DNA of 15,112 nt from an uncultured Oscillospiraceae bacterium (GCA_959596515.1 CAUFXR010000069.1:1-15112); one strand, 5' to 3'. Counted from the stretch's first letter, positions 7,730 through 15,051 are shown. Made by a program: numbers and translations. Notes: generated by a model from the letters alone, not told the origin.

Positions 7730-8950
7730 TCAGGTGCGGTAATCCCCGTTGATTTTTACGTAATCATAGGTCAGATCGCAGCCATAAGCCTCTGCGCTAA
7801 AGGAGCCGTCTTTCAGGTCTACTAAAATATCGATTTCCTTTTCCAGCAGGATTTCTTTGGCCTTTTCCTCGCTGAAGTCGATGCCCGCGCCGTTGACGCA
7901 CACCGGAATGGTCCCCTTGTCAGAGCGGAAAGCCACATCGACCTTGTTGACGTCAACATCACAGCCGGAGTAGCCGATGGCGCACAGTACCCGGCCCCAG
8001 TTAGCGTCGGCGCCGAACATGGCGGCTTTCAGCAGGCTGGAGCAGATCACCGACTTTGCCACGCCTTTGGCGTCCGCCAAAGTTTTTGCCCCGCTTACTT
8101 TACAGATCAGCAGCTTGGTGGCGCCCTCGCCGTCTCCGGCCAGCAGCTTGGAGATCTCCTTGCACACAAACACCAGACCCTCTAAAAACGCCTGGTAATC
8201 CTCATTTGGCTCCGTGATCTCCCGGTTGCCCGCTTTGCCCGAGGCCAAAATCGCCAGAGTATCATTGGTAGAGGTATCCCCGTCGATGCTGACCATATTA
8301 AAGCTGACATCCGCGGCTTCCTTGACAGCGCGCTGAAGCATTGCCGGGGAAACGGCGGCGTCGGTGGTAAGGAAACCCAGCATGGTGGCCATATTGGGGT
8401 GGATCATACCGCTGCCCTTGGCGATACCGCCGATGGTCACTGTTTTGCCGTCCACCTCGACCTGGACGGCGATTTCTTTTTTGATCGTATCCGTGGTCAT
8501 AATAGCTTCCGCCGCGTCGGTGCCGCCTTCCTTGGAAAGGGCTGCCGCCAGTGCCGCCACAGAATTTTCGATAGGCTCAATGGGCAGCACTTGGCCGATG
8601 ACGCCGGTAGATGCCACCAGGACATCCTCCTGGGAAAGTCCCAGTTCCCGCGCCGCCAACTGGCACATCCTCTCCGCTTTTTCCACGCCGTCCGCGTTGC
8701 AGGTATTGGCGTTGCCGGAGTTCGCGATGATCGCCTGGGCACTGCCGTTTTTCAGATGTTCCTGAGTTACCAGGATACAGGCGCCCTTTACCAGATTCTG
8801 GGTATAAATTGCCGCCGCGGAACAAGGCGTGTCGGCGTAAATCAGCGCCAGATCCCGTTTGGATTTATTTTTGCGGATGCCGCAGTGGACCCCGGAGGCG
8901 GTAAAGCCCTGGGCAGCGGTCACGCCGCCTGGAATTTGTTTGATCGGCAT
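7730..8950 (-). CDS. argJ: Glutamate N-acetyltransferase / ornithine acetyltransferase (ArgJ)
   Basis: This 406-residue precursor moves acetyl from N-acetylornithine to glutamate, regenerating acetylglutamate and releasing ornithine. ArgJ proteins self-cleave before a Thr nucleophile: here GSGMIHPNMATMLGF gives the Ala188-Thr189 cut, leaving alpha and beta chains of about 188 and 218 residues. The oxyanion-hole STGVIG motif lies at 114-119, and FNMVSIDGDTSTND matches the conserved beta-chain segment. The start ATG has GGAGAG 8 nt upstream, 25 bp after argC. Whether it is bifunctional (also using acetyl-CoA) cannot be read from the sequence. The lack of argA or argE here agrees with a cyclic pathway, but a bifunctional ArgJ or a separate synthase elsewhere is needed to start the cycle. 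Confidence 0.97.
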   Translation of the reverse strand: MPIKQIPGGVTAAQGFTASGVHCGIRKNKSKRDLALIYADTPCSAAAIYTQNLVKGACILVTQEHLKNGSAQAIIANSGNANTCNADGVEKAERMCQLAARELGLSQEDVLVASTGVIGQVLPIEPIENSVAALAAALSKEGGTDAAEAIMTTDTIKKEIAVQVEVDGKTVTIGGIAKGSGMIHPNMATMLGFLTTDAAVSPAMLQRAVKEAADVSFNMVSIDGDTSTNDTLAILASGKAGNREITEPNEDYQAFLEGLVFVCKEISKLLAGDGEGATKLLICKVSGAKTLADAKGVAKSVICSSLLKAAMFGADANWGRVLCAIGYSGCDVDVNKVDVAFRSDKGTIPVCVNGAGIDFSEEKAKEILLEKEIDILVDLKDGSFSAEAYGCDLTYDYVKINGDYRT

Positions 8951-8975
8951 AATTGTTCTCTCCTTTTCGCCCCGA

Positions 8976-10010
8976 TTAAAACGCCGGGGGTACCAATGTT
9001 AAGCCTGCGGTTTCCTCCAGGCCGAAAATCAGGTTCATGTTCTGAATCGCCTGTCCTGCGGCGCCCTTCACCATGTTATCAATGGCAGAAATAGCGATCA
9101 GGTTGCCGCACCGGGTATCGATGTGCAGGGAAATATCGCAGAAATTGGAATATTTGATATTATGAATATCCGCGTTCATGCCGTCAGGCAGCAGGCGGAC
9201 AAAATACTCGTCCTTATAAAAATCCTCATAGGCTTTCCGCACCTGTTCCTTGGTGACATCCGGCTTCAGCTTTCCGTAACAGGTGGATAAGATACCCCGG
9301 TTCACCGGCAGCAGATGAGGCACAAAAGTGACACGCACCTTCTGCCCGGAAAGCCGGGACAGCGTCTGCTCAATCTCGGGGGTATGCCGGTGGTTCGCCA
9401 CCTTGTAGGCGTGCATCCCCTCGTTCAAATCCGGGTAATGCGTACCCTGGGAAAGGCCTCTACCCGCCCCGGTCACACCGGATTTACTGTCAATAATGAT
9501 TCCCGTCAGCTCAATCAAGCCTTTTGCCACCGCCGGCGCCAAAGCCAGGGGCGCTCCCGTCGTATAGCAGCCCGGATTTGCGATCACCTTTTTCCCAAGA
9601 ATATCCTTGCGGAACAGTTCCGGCAAGCCGTAAACCGCTTTTTCATGAAGGGCTTTGTCCTGATAGGTTCCGCCGTACCATTCCTGGTATTCCGCCTCGC
9701 TGTCCAGCCGGAAATCCGCTCCCAGGTCGATAAAGGCTTTGCCTTTCTCGTCACAGGTTTTGGCCAGTTCCTGGGAAAGCCCGTGAGGAAGAGCGGCGAA
9801 TACCACGTCGCATTTGTCCACCACCTGATCGGCGGTTTCACAGATCATATCGCATAAATTGAAATAAGCGGGGTAAACCTCGCTGATGGCCTTTCCCTCA
9901 AAGCTGACGGAGCTGATGGCCGTGACCTCAGCCTCCGGATGACTCAGCAGCAGCCGTACCAGCTCAGAGCCGGCGTAACCGGTAGCTCCAACTATTCCCG
10001 CGTGTATCAT
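8976..10010 (-). CDS. argC: N-acetyl-gamma-glutamyl-phosphate reductase
   Basis: This 344-residue NADPH-dependent enzyme reduces acetylglutamyl phosphate to the semialdehyde. The nucleotide-binding GATGYAG motif lies at residues 8-14, and the catalytic Cys148 sits in IANPGCYTTG. Also seen are LPHGLSQ (74-80), SGVTGAGRG and HRHTPEIEQ, the last with the conserved His pair. The length is that of the long (about 345 residue) ArgC type. The start ATG has GAGGG 8 nt upstream. It leads the tightly spaced argC-argJ pair, with 174 bp separating it from argH. Confidence 0.97.
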   Translation of the reverse strand: MIHAGIVGATGYAGSELVRLLLSHPEAEVTAISSVSFEGKAISEVYPAYFNLCDMICETADQVVDKCDVVFAALPHGLSQELAKTCDEKGKAFIDLGADFRLDSEAEYQEWYGGTYQDKALHEKAVYGLPELFRKDILGKKVIANPGCYTTGAPLALAPAVAKGLIELTGIIIDSKSGVTGAGRGLSQGTHYPDLNEGMHAYKVANHRHTPEIEQTLSRLSGQKVRVTFVPHLLPVNRGILSTCYGKLKPDVTKEQVRKAYEDFYKDEYFVRLLPDGMNADIHNIKYSNFCDISLHIDTRCGNLIAISAIDNMVKGAAGQAIQNMNLIFGLEETAGLTLVPPAF

Positions 10011-10184
10011 ACGTAAATCCCTCTTTATCTATAGTTATATTCCGTTTCTATTTCGTATCTGACAAGCTGAAACATCGCGAACACCTTTATCCCGGATCTT
10101 TCCGCCGGTTAAACGGGCAGACCGCCTGGAGATGCCGGCCTTCACGGTTTCAAATCTCTGTTTCCTTATTGACGGCCCGGTTTC
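10011..10184. other. 174-bp spacer between argH and argC
   Basis: On the minus strand TTGTCA (10060-10065) and TATAAC (10034-10039) are present but 20 bp apart, too far for a normal promoter. No ARG box or terminator is visible. The argC ribosome binding site lies at its end. Confidence 0.35.
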
Positions 10185-11579
10185 TCACTGGCGTTCCGGC
10201 GAGGAGCCTTCCTGGAGTAAATTCCGTACCCGTTTCACCTGAGCCAGCACGTTCTCTTTCGCGGGGCCTCCCAACACGTTTCTGCCATTGACACAGTTCT
10301 CCAGGGAAATAGCCTCATAAACGCCCTGGTCAAAGGCCTCGCATACCTTTTGGTATTCCGCCATTGGCAGGGATTCCAGGGTCTCGCCCAGTTCGATACA
10401 CCGGGCGACCAAGGTGCCGGTTGCCTTATAAGCATCCCGGAAAGGCAGTCCCTTTTTCACCAGATAATCGGCGCAGTCAGTGGCGTTGATGAAACCTCCG
10501 GCCGCCGCCTTCCGCATATTTTCCGGAAGCACCTTCATGGTAGCCAGCATGGGAGTGAACGCGGTCAGGCACATTTTCACTGTTTCCACACTGTCAAAAA
10601 TGGCCTCTTTATCCTCCTGCATGTCCTTATTGTAAGCCAAAGGCAGCCCTTTCATTACCGTCAGCAGGGTCATAAGGTCTCCGAATACTCTGCCGGATTT
10701 TCCACGAACCAGTTCAGCGATATCCGGATTTTTCTTTTGGGGCATGATGCTGGATCCGGTGGAAAAGGCGTCGTCCAGCTCTACGAACTTAAACTCCCAG
10801 GAACACCAGAGAATAATTTCCTCGGAGAATCGGGACAAATGCACCATCACGATGGACAAGGCCGAGGCAAGCTCCATACAGAAATCCCGGTCGGAAACCC
10901 CGTCAAGGCTGTTGCGCATAGTATCGGAAAAACCCAAAAGCCGGGTTGTGATCGTCCGGTCGATAGGATAGGTGGTGGATGCCAAAGCGCCCGAACCTAA
11001 AGGATTGACGTTCATCCGCTTTACCGTGTCCTGGATTCTGCCCAAATCCCGAAGGAACATTTCGGCATAGGCCATCAAATGATGGCCAAAGGTGATCGGC
11101 TGAGCCCGCTGCAAATGCGTATACCCCGGCATTACCGTGCCGGCATAGGTTTCCGCCTGAAGGCAGATGGTTTCGATCAGCTCTCGGATCTGAGTAAGCA
11201 GGCCCTGGGCTTCCTCCCGCAGATAAAGCCGAATATCCAACGCCACCTGATCGTTACGGCTTCTGGCGGTATGCAGCCGCTTTCCGGTATCCCCCAATCG
11301 GCGGGTCAGTTCCCCCTCCATAAAGGTGTGGATATCCTCTTGAGTCATGTCTATCTTCAACGCTCCGGACTGTAAATCTTTTAAGATTTCCTCCAGTCCC
11401 TGACAGATGGCGTCGGCCTCACTTTTCTCAATGACACCGCACTGTCCCAGCATGGTGGCGTGGGCAATAGAGCCCTCGATATCCTGGCGCGCCATCTTGC
11501 AGTCAAAAGAAATGGAAGAATTAAAGTCATTGGTCTTCTGATCCAGTTCCTTTTGGAACCGTCCTGTCCATAACGGCAA
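10185..11579 (-). CDS. argH: Argininosuccinate lyase, probable TTG start
   Basis: It splits argininosuccinate into arginine and fumarate, the last step of the pathway. Family members typically start MKLWxGRF. Here the matching residues are xPLWTGRFQKELD, and the codon before Pro is TTG at 11579, preceded by AAAGGGTGG about 5 nt upstream. I take this as the start, giving 464 residues. A GTG at 11615 would add 12 residues (MSRFNLGKGWIH) that are encoded by the neighbouring repeat and have no family counterpart. In the 464-residue numbering HTARSRNDQ lies at 103-111, the catalytic His in GYTHLQRAQP at about 155 and the signature loop GSSIMPQKKNPD at 275-286. All conserved parts are intact. Confidence 0.95.
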   Translation of the reverse strand: MPLWTGRFQKELDQKTNDFNSSISFDCKMARQDIEGSIAHATMLGQCGVIEKSEADAICQGLEEILKDLQSGALKIDMTQEDIHTFMEGELTRRLGDTGKRLHTARSRNDQVALDIRLYLREEAQGLLTQIRELIETICLQAETYAGTVMPGYTHLQRAQPITFGHHLMAYAEMFLRDLGRIQDTVKRMNVNPLGSGALASTTYPIDRTITTRLLGFSDTMRNSLDGVSDRDFCMELASALSIVMVHLSRFSEEIILWCSWEFKFVELDDAFSTGSSIMPQKKNPDIAELVRGKSGRVFGDLMTLLTVMKGLPLAYNKDMQEDKEAIFDSVETVKMCLTAFTPMLATMKVLPENMRKAAAGGFINATDCADYLVKKGLPFRDAYKATGTLVARCIELGETLESLPMAEYQKVCEAFDQGVYEAISLENCVNGRNVLGGPAKENVLAQVKRVRNLLQEGSSPERQ

Positions 11580-11590
11580 ATGAATCCACC

Positions 11591-11964
11591 CTTTCCCCAG
11601 GTTGAACCTGGACACACTTCGCGTCTGAAACCCCGGAAAAATTCCCAGCTGTTTCCCACGCGACGTAACTGTTTTTTATCTTTTCCTTCCCCAGGTTGAA
11701 CCTGGACACACTTCGCGCTTGAAATTCCGGGGAAATTCCCGGCTGTTTCCCACGCGACGTAACTGTTTTTTATCTTTTCCTTCCCCAGGTTGAACCTGGA
11801 CACACTTCGCGCTTGAAATCCCGGGGAAATTCCCGGCTGTTTCCCACGCGGCGTAACTGTTTTTTTAGCTTTTCCTTCCCCAGGTTGAACCTGGACACAC
11901 TTCGCGTCTGAAACCCCGGAAAAATTCCCGGCTGTTTCTCACGGGGTTAACTGTTTTTCGCTCT
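11591..11964. repeat. Four tandem copies of a ~94-bp repeat between argG and argH
   Basis: Copies lie at 11591-11684, 11685-11778, 11779-11873 and 11874 to about 11964, with periods of 94, 94 and 95 bp. Each has CCTTCCCC (CTTTCCCC in the first), the 15-bp inverted repeat CCAGGTTGAACCTGG, ACACACTTCGCG, a variable core, GCTGTTTC and a T-rich end. Copies 1 and 4 share the core TCTGAAACCCCGGAAAAA, while copies 2 and 3 share CTTGAAATxCCGGGGAAA, an A-B-B-A order. Copy 4 diverges at its far end. The first copy runs to within about 12 bp of the argH start, and its CCTTTCCCC side supplies part of the argH ribosome binding region on the minus strand. The copy-2/3 core also forms CCGGG-GAAATT-CCCGG. Confidence 0.96.
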
Positions 11965-11994
11965 AAAATTCAGGCTTACCCAATAATCACGAAT

Positions 11995-12015
11995 AGGGCG
12001 GACAGCGTCCGCCCT
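11995..12015. other. Perfect 9-bp stem-loop after argG
   Basis: AGGGCGGAC, loop AGC, GTCCGCCCT, starting 16 bp past the argG stop. On the minus strand ATTCGTGATTATTG follows, a poor T tract, so it may be a leaky terminator, a processing site or a 3' stabiliser that lowers argH and later genes relative to argG. On the plus strand a TTTATTTTTT tract follows about 15 bp away. Confidence 0.6.
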
Positions 12016-12030
12016 GAATTCCTGATAGCT

Positions 12031-13251
12031 TTATTTTTTCTGATCTTTAGCCTTTTTCATGGCCTGAACCTTGATCGGCAGACCGAACAGGTTGATAAAT
12101 CCAGCGGAATCCGCCTGATTATAAACCTCATCCTCGTCGAAAGTAGCGATTTCCTCATCGTACAGGGAATAAGGAGAGGTTACGCCAGCGTCGATGATGT
12201 TGCCCTTGTAAAGCTTCAGTTTCACGTCGCCGGTCACAGTCTCCTGAGTGGAGTCCACAAAGGCGGAGAGAGCTTCTCTCAAAGGAGTGAACCACTGGCC
12301 GTAGTAAACCAGCTCGGCAAACCGGAGGGCCACCCCTTGCTTATAGTGGTAGGTATCCCGGTCGAGGCAGATTTCCTCCAGCTTATTGTGAGCGTGGTAC
12401 AAAATGGTTCCGCCGGGAGTTTCATAAACGCCGCGGCTCTTCATGCCTACCAGCCGGTTTTCCACCATATCGGCGATGCCGATGCCGTTGGCGCCGCCCA
12501 GCTCGTTAAGCTTTTTCACGATGGAAACGCCGTCCATCTCCTTACCGTCGATGGCGGTAGGAACGCCCTTTTCAAAGTGCAGGGTCACATAGGTGGCCTG
12601 GTCGGGAGCTTTCATCGGCGAAACGCCTAATTCCAGGATCTCGTCGTATTTAGGCTCGTTGGCGGGATCTTCCAGATCCAAGCCTTCATGGGAAAGGTGC
12701 CAGATATTTTTATCCTTAGAGTAGTTGGTCTCTCTGGTGATATTCAAGGGAACATTATGGGCCTCGGCGTACTCAATTTCTTCTTCACGGCTTTTCAGAT
12801 TCCAAATTCTCCAGGGAGCGATGATCTTCATCTCAGGAGCGAAAGCCTTGATCGCCAGCTCAAACCGCACCTGATCGTTTCCCTTACCGGTGCAGCCGTG
12901 GCAGATAGCGTCGGCGCCTTCCGCCTTGGCGATTTCCACGATTCTCTTGGCGATGATCGGACGCGCGAAGGAAGTGCCCAGCAGGTATTTGTTTTCGTAG
13001 ACAGCCCCGGCCTTAACAGTGGGGAAAATGAAGTCTTCCACGAACACCTTGTTCAGGTCTTCGATATACAGCTTGGAGGCGCCCGTCTTTTTCGCTTTTT
13101 CCTCCAGCCCGGAAAGTTCCTTGCCCTGGCCGACGTCGGCGGCTACGGCGATGACCTCGCAGTTATTGTAGTTTTCCTTCAGCCATGGAATGATAATCGA
13201 GGTATCCAATCCACCGGAATACGCCAGTACTACTTTTTTGATCTCTGCCAT
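12031..13251 (-). CDS. argG: Argininosuccinate synthase
   Basis: This 406-residue enzyme joins citrulline and aspartate using ATP. The start is ATG 13251 (MAEIKKVVLAYSGGLDTS) with GGGAG 9 nt upstream. An in-frame ATG at 13347 would lie inside the ARG box and upstream of the -10 box, so it is not credible. The N-type ATP pyrophosphatase P-loop SGGLDTS is at residues 12-18. Family motifs CHGCTGKGNDQVRFE, TRETNYSKDKNIWHLSHEG and NGIGIADMVENR are intact. Length is normal. It heads the cluster directly behind the ARG box and promoter, so arginine supply should control it first. Confidence 0.97.
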   Translation of the reverse strand: MAEIKKVVLAYSGGLDTSIIIPWLKENYNNCEVIAVAADVGQGKELSGLEEKAKKTGASKLYIEDLNKVFVEDFIFPTVKAGAVYENKYLLGTSFARPIIAKRIVEIAKAEGADAICHGCTGKGNDQVRFELAIKAFAPEMKIIAPWRIWNLKSREEEIEYAEAHNVPLNITRETNYSKDKNIWHLSHEGLDLEDPANEPKYDEILELGVSPMKAPDQATYVTLHFEKGVPTAIDGKEMDGVSIVKKLNELGGANGIGIADMVENRLVGMKSRGVYETPGGTILYHAHNKLEEICLDRDTYHYKQGVALRFAELVYYGQWFTPLREALSAFVDSTQETVTGDVKLKLYKGNIIDAGVTSPYSLYDEEIATFDEDEVYNQADSAGFINLFGLPIKVQAMKKAKDQKK

Positions 13252-13306
13252 ATTAACCAACTCCCAAATTATTTTTACATGATATTGTTTTCGTTCAACG
13301 GTTCCT

Positions 13307-13334
13307 ATTATACACCTTTTATGCAAAAAATCAA
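13307..13334 (-). promoter_or_regulatory. Promoter of argG and probably the arginine cluster
   Basis: The minus strand reads TTGATT (-35, 13329-13334), a 16-bp spacer and TATAAT (-10, 13307-13312). Transcription would start near 13300, giving a leader of about 50 nt. The spacer contains TTTTGCAT, resembling half of an ARG box. Confidence 0.75.
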
Positions 13335-13342
13335 GGCTTTTG

Positions 13343-13360
13343 TGCATAAATATTCATGCA
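13343..13360. promoter_or_regulatory. ARG box (ArgR/AhrC operator)
   Basis: TGCATAAATATTCATGCA is an 18-bp near-perfect palindrome. The minus strand, CATGAATATTTATGCA, closely matches the Bacillus ARG box CATGAATAAAAATGCAA. It ends 8 bp upstream of the -35 box, and a half-site-like TTTTGCAT lies between -35 and -10, so arginine-bound ArgR could bridge the two and block polymerase. No argR gene is in the window. Confidence 0.8.
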
Positions 13361-13629
13361 GTCGGAATTTGGTGACATTTCCACAAAATTGGGAGGAGAA
13401 TCGACTCCGCTCTTATTTTTTATGATATTAAAATCGGGTTTTTTCCCATGTCGTCGGAGGGACTATCTGTATATAAATAAATTCTAATGTTATAAAATAC
13501 TTTTTTCTCCGCCGAAAATCAGCAGAAAGTATCAAAGTTATCTGGTATCATAATTTTTGAACTTATGGTATCATAGCATTGGAAGTACAGAAATCTAAAC
13601 AGTTATTATTTTGCGAAGGAGAGATCACA
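13361..13629. other. AT-rich region between argG and the divergent reductase gene
   Basis: No gene is seen. TGGTATCATA occurs twice, at 13543-13552 and 13566-13575 (start to start 23 bp). Each copy fits an extended -10 (TG-n-TATCAT), so one or both may be the promoter of the plus-strand gene, or together a two-site operator. No convincing -35 box is present. GGG-TTTTTT-CCC near 13438-13449 is a minor inverted repeat. Confidence 0.45.
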
Positions 13630-14136
13630 ATGTCTTTTCAAGAAGTCAATGTTCGTGAATTTTCCATGAAGCCCTTCGAAATGATCGGCGATCAGTGGAT
13701 GCTGGTAACCGCTGGTGATCAAATCAAATATAATACCATGACCGCCAGCTGGGGCGGGATCGGCGTCATGTGGGGCAAAAACGTGGCGGTCACGGTGATT
13801 CGTCCCCAGCGCTACACCAAGGAATTCGTAGAATCCCACGACTATTTCACCCTGAGCTTTTATCCTGATGAATACAAAAAGGCCCTGTCTCTCTGCGGCA
13901 GCAAATCCGGCCGGGAGGTGGATAAGGCGAAGGCAACAGGCCTGACGCCTGTTTTTGACCAGGAGGCTCCGTATTTTGAGCAGGCGAGCTTGGTGCTGGT
14001 ATGCAGGAAGCTTTATGCGCAGCCTATGGATCCGGCAGGATTTATCGATAAATCCTTAGATGGTCAGTGGTATCCGGATAAGGACTACCACAAAATGTTC
14101 GTAGGCGAAGTAGTCAAGGTGCTGGTGAAGGAATGA
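13630..14136 (+). CDS. Flavin reductase-like (FMN-binding split-barrel) protein
   Basis: The start is ATG 13630 with AAGGAGAG 8 nt upstream, giving 168 residues. The stretch NTMTASWGGIGVMWGKNVAVTVIRPQ (residues about 35-60), then YFTLSFY (72-78) and CGSKSGREVDK (89-99), is typical of the flavin reductase-like/flavoredoxin family, which binds FMN in a dimeric split barrel. No signal peptide or membrane segment is visible, so it is cytoplasmic. The in vivo electron donor, acceptor and substrate are unknown; many Clostridia carry such small proteins without assigned function. It overlaps the next gene by 4 bp (ATGA), so the two are co-translated and may share a redox role. Confidence 0.85.
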   Translation: MSFQEVNVREFSMKPFEMIGDQWMLVTAGDQIKYNTMTASWGGIGVMWGKNVAVTVIRPQRYTKEFVESHDYFTLSFYPDEYKKALSLCGSKSGREVDKAKATGLTPVFDQEAPYFEQASLVLVCRKLYAQPMDPAGFIDKSLDGQWYPDKDYHKMFVGEVVKVLVKE

Positions 14137-14867
14137 GCCGCGCCGTCATCGTCACCGGAGCGTCTCAGGGGATCGGCCGGGCTACCGCCGCTCTGTTTGC
14201 CAGGAAAGGCTATCCCACAGTGATCAATTACCATCATTCCGAAGCGGAAGCCCTCGCGCTGGCCCGGGCCCTGTCCCAGGAGGGCTGTCGCGTTCTGGCG
14301 GTTCGGGCGGATGTTTCCGATCCCGATCAGGTAAAGGATCTGTTTCAAAAGACAGAGGCGGCTTTCGGCGGGCTGGAAATTCTGGTAAACAACGCCGGGA
14401 TTTCTCAGGTAGGTTTGTTCACCGACTGCACTCCTGAGCAGTGGGATCAGGTTTTCGGCGTTAACGTCAAAGGGGCTTTTTTGTGCTGTCAGCAGGCGGT
14501 ACCTTTGTTCCTCAGGGAACACCGGGGAAAAATCGTCAATGTCAGTTCGATCTGGGGAATTTCCGGCGCCTCCTGCGAGGCGGTGTACTCCGCCAGCAAG
14601 GCGGCTCTTATCGGCCTGACCAAGTCTCTGGCCAAGGAACTGGGGCCTTCCGGTATTCAGGTGAACTGTGTGGCTCCAGGCGTAGTAGATACCAAAATGA
14701 ACGCCGCTCTGACCCCGGAGGATCTCCAGGCCCTCAAAGAGGAAACCCCCTTGGGCGTTATCGGCACCCCGGAAGATATCGCCCAGGCCATCTGGTTTTT
14801 GGCATCCCCGGAAAGTGATTTTATTACCGGGCAAGTGCTCAGCCCTAACGGCGGTTTTCTGATTTGA
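14133..14867 (+). CDS. Short-chain dehydrogenase/reductase, FabG-like; possible EF-P 5-aminopentanone reductase
   Basis: This 244-residue classical SDR has the nucleotide site TGASQGIG at 8-15, NNAG at 86-89, structural Asn111 in GVNVKG, and the catalytic Ser139, Tyr152 and Lys156 (YSASK), all intact. PGVVDTKMN and the closing TGQVLSPNGGF fit the FabG group. The stretches GLFTD and SSIWGxxGASCE, as far as I remember, resemble the group annotated as elongation factor P 5-aminopentanone reductase (Bacillus YmfI), which reduces the EF-P lysine modification. A 3-oxoacyl-ACP reductase is the alternative, but no fatty-acid genes are nearby. The start ATG overlaps the TGA of the flavin reductase gene. 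An intrinsic terminator follows about 155 bp after the stop. Confidence 0.88.
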   Translation: MSRAVIVTGASQGIGRATAALFARKGYPTVINYHHSEAEALALARALSQEGCRVLAVRADVSDPDQVKDLFQKTEAAFGGLEILVNNAGISQVGLFTDCTPEQWDQVFGVNVKGAFLCCQQAVPLFLREHRGKIVNVSSIWGISGASCEAVYSASKAALIGLTKSLAKELGPSGIQVNCVAPGVVDTKMNAALTPEDLQALKEETPLGVIGTPEDIAQAIWFLASPESDFITGQVLSPNGGFLI

Positions 14868-15021
14868 GCCGTTTCGCCTTCCGTCTTCTCTGTCAGCGAG
14901 GTGGTCCCGAGAAATCGTTTGCAAGTGATTGTTCCGGGACAACTCCGGCCAGGGATTTTTACTTTCGCGAAACAGGCTTTGTTCCTGAAAAATCAGCGGC
15001 GGATATTGGTTGCTCGTTTTT

Positions 15022-15051
15022 AAGGCCTCCGGCATAGCCGGAGGCCTTTTT
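15022..15051 (+). terminator. Strong intrinsic terminator after the reductase pair
   Basis: AAGGCCTCCGGC, loop ATA, GCCGGAGGCCTT form a 12-bp perfect stem followed on the plus strand by TTT. It should end the transcript of the flavin reductase and SDR genes. The minus-strand exit lacks a T run, so it works mainly in one direction. An imperfect GTCCCG/CGGGAC inverted repeat at about 14906-14940 lies between the SDR stop and this site. Confidence 0.92.

Noticed and set aside
7356..7742. 128-codon plus-strand frame in the argJ-argB spacer
   Set aside because: No ribosome binding site or domain, it ends inside argJ antisense, and its content reflects GC-rich hairpins.
10034..10065. Promoter before argC
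   Set aside because: TTGTCA and TATAAC are 20 bp apart, outside normal spacing.
11591..11964. CRISPR-like array
   Set aside because: The copies are directly adjacent with no unique spacers, are about 94 bp long, and no cas genes are present.
13252..13347. Upstream extension of argG to ATG 13347
   Set aside because: The added residues would lie across the ARG box, the -35 box and the -10 box, and the internal ATG 13251 has the correct family N-terminus and a good ribosome binding site.
14085..15035. 316-codon minus-strand frame opposite the SDR gene
   Set aside because: It is the antisense of an SDR with all catalytic residues intact, and it crosses the terminator.
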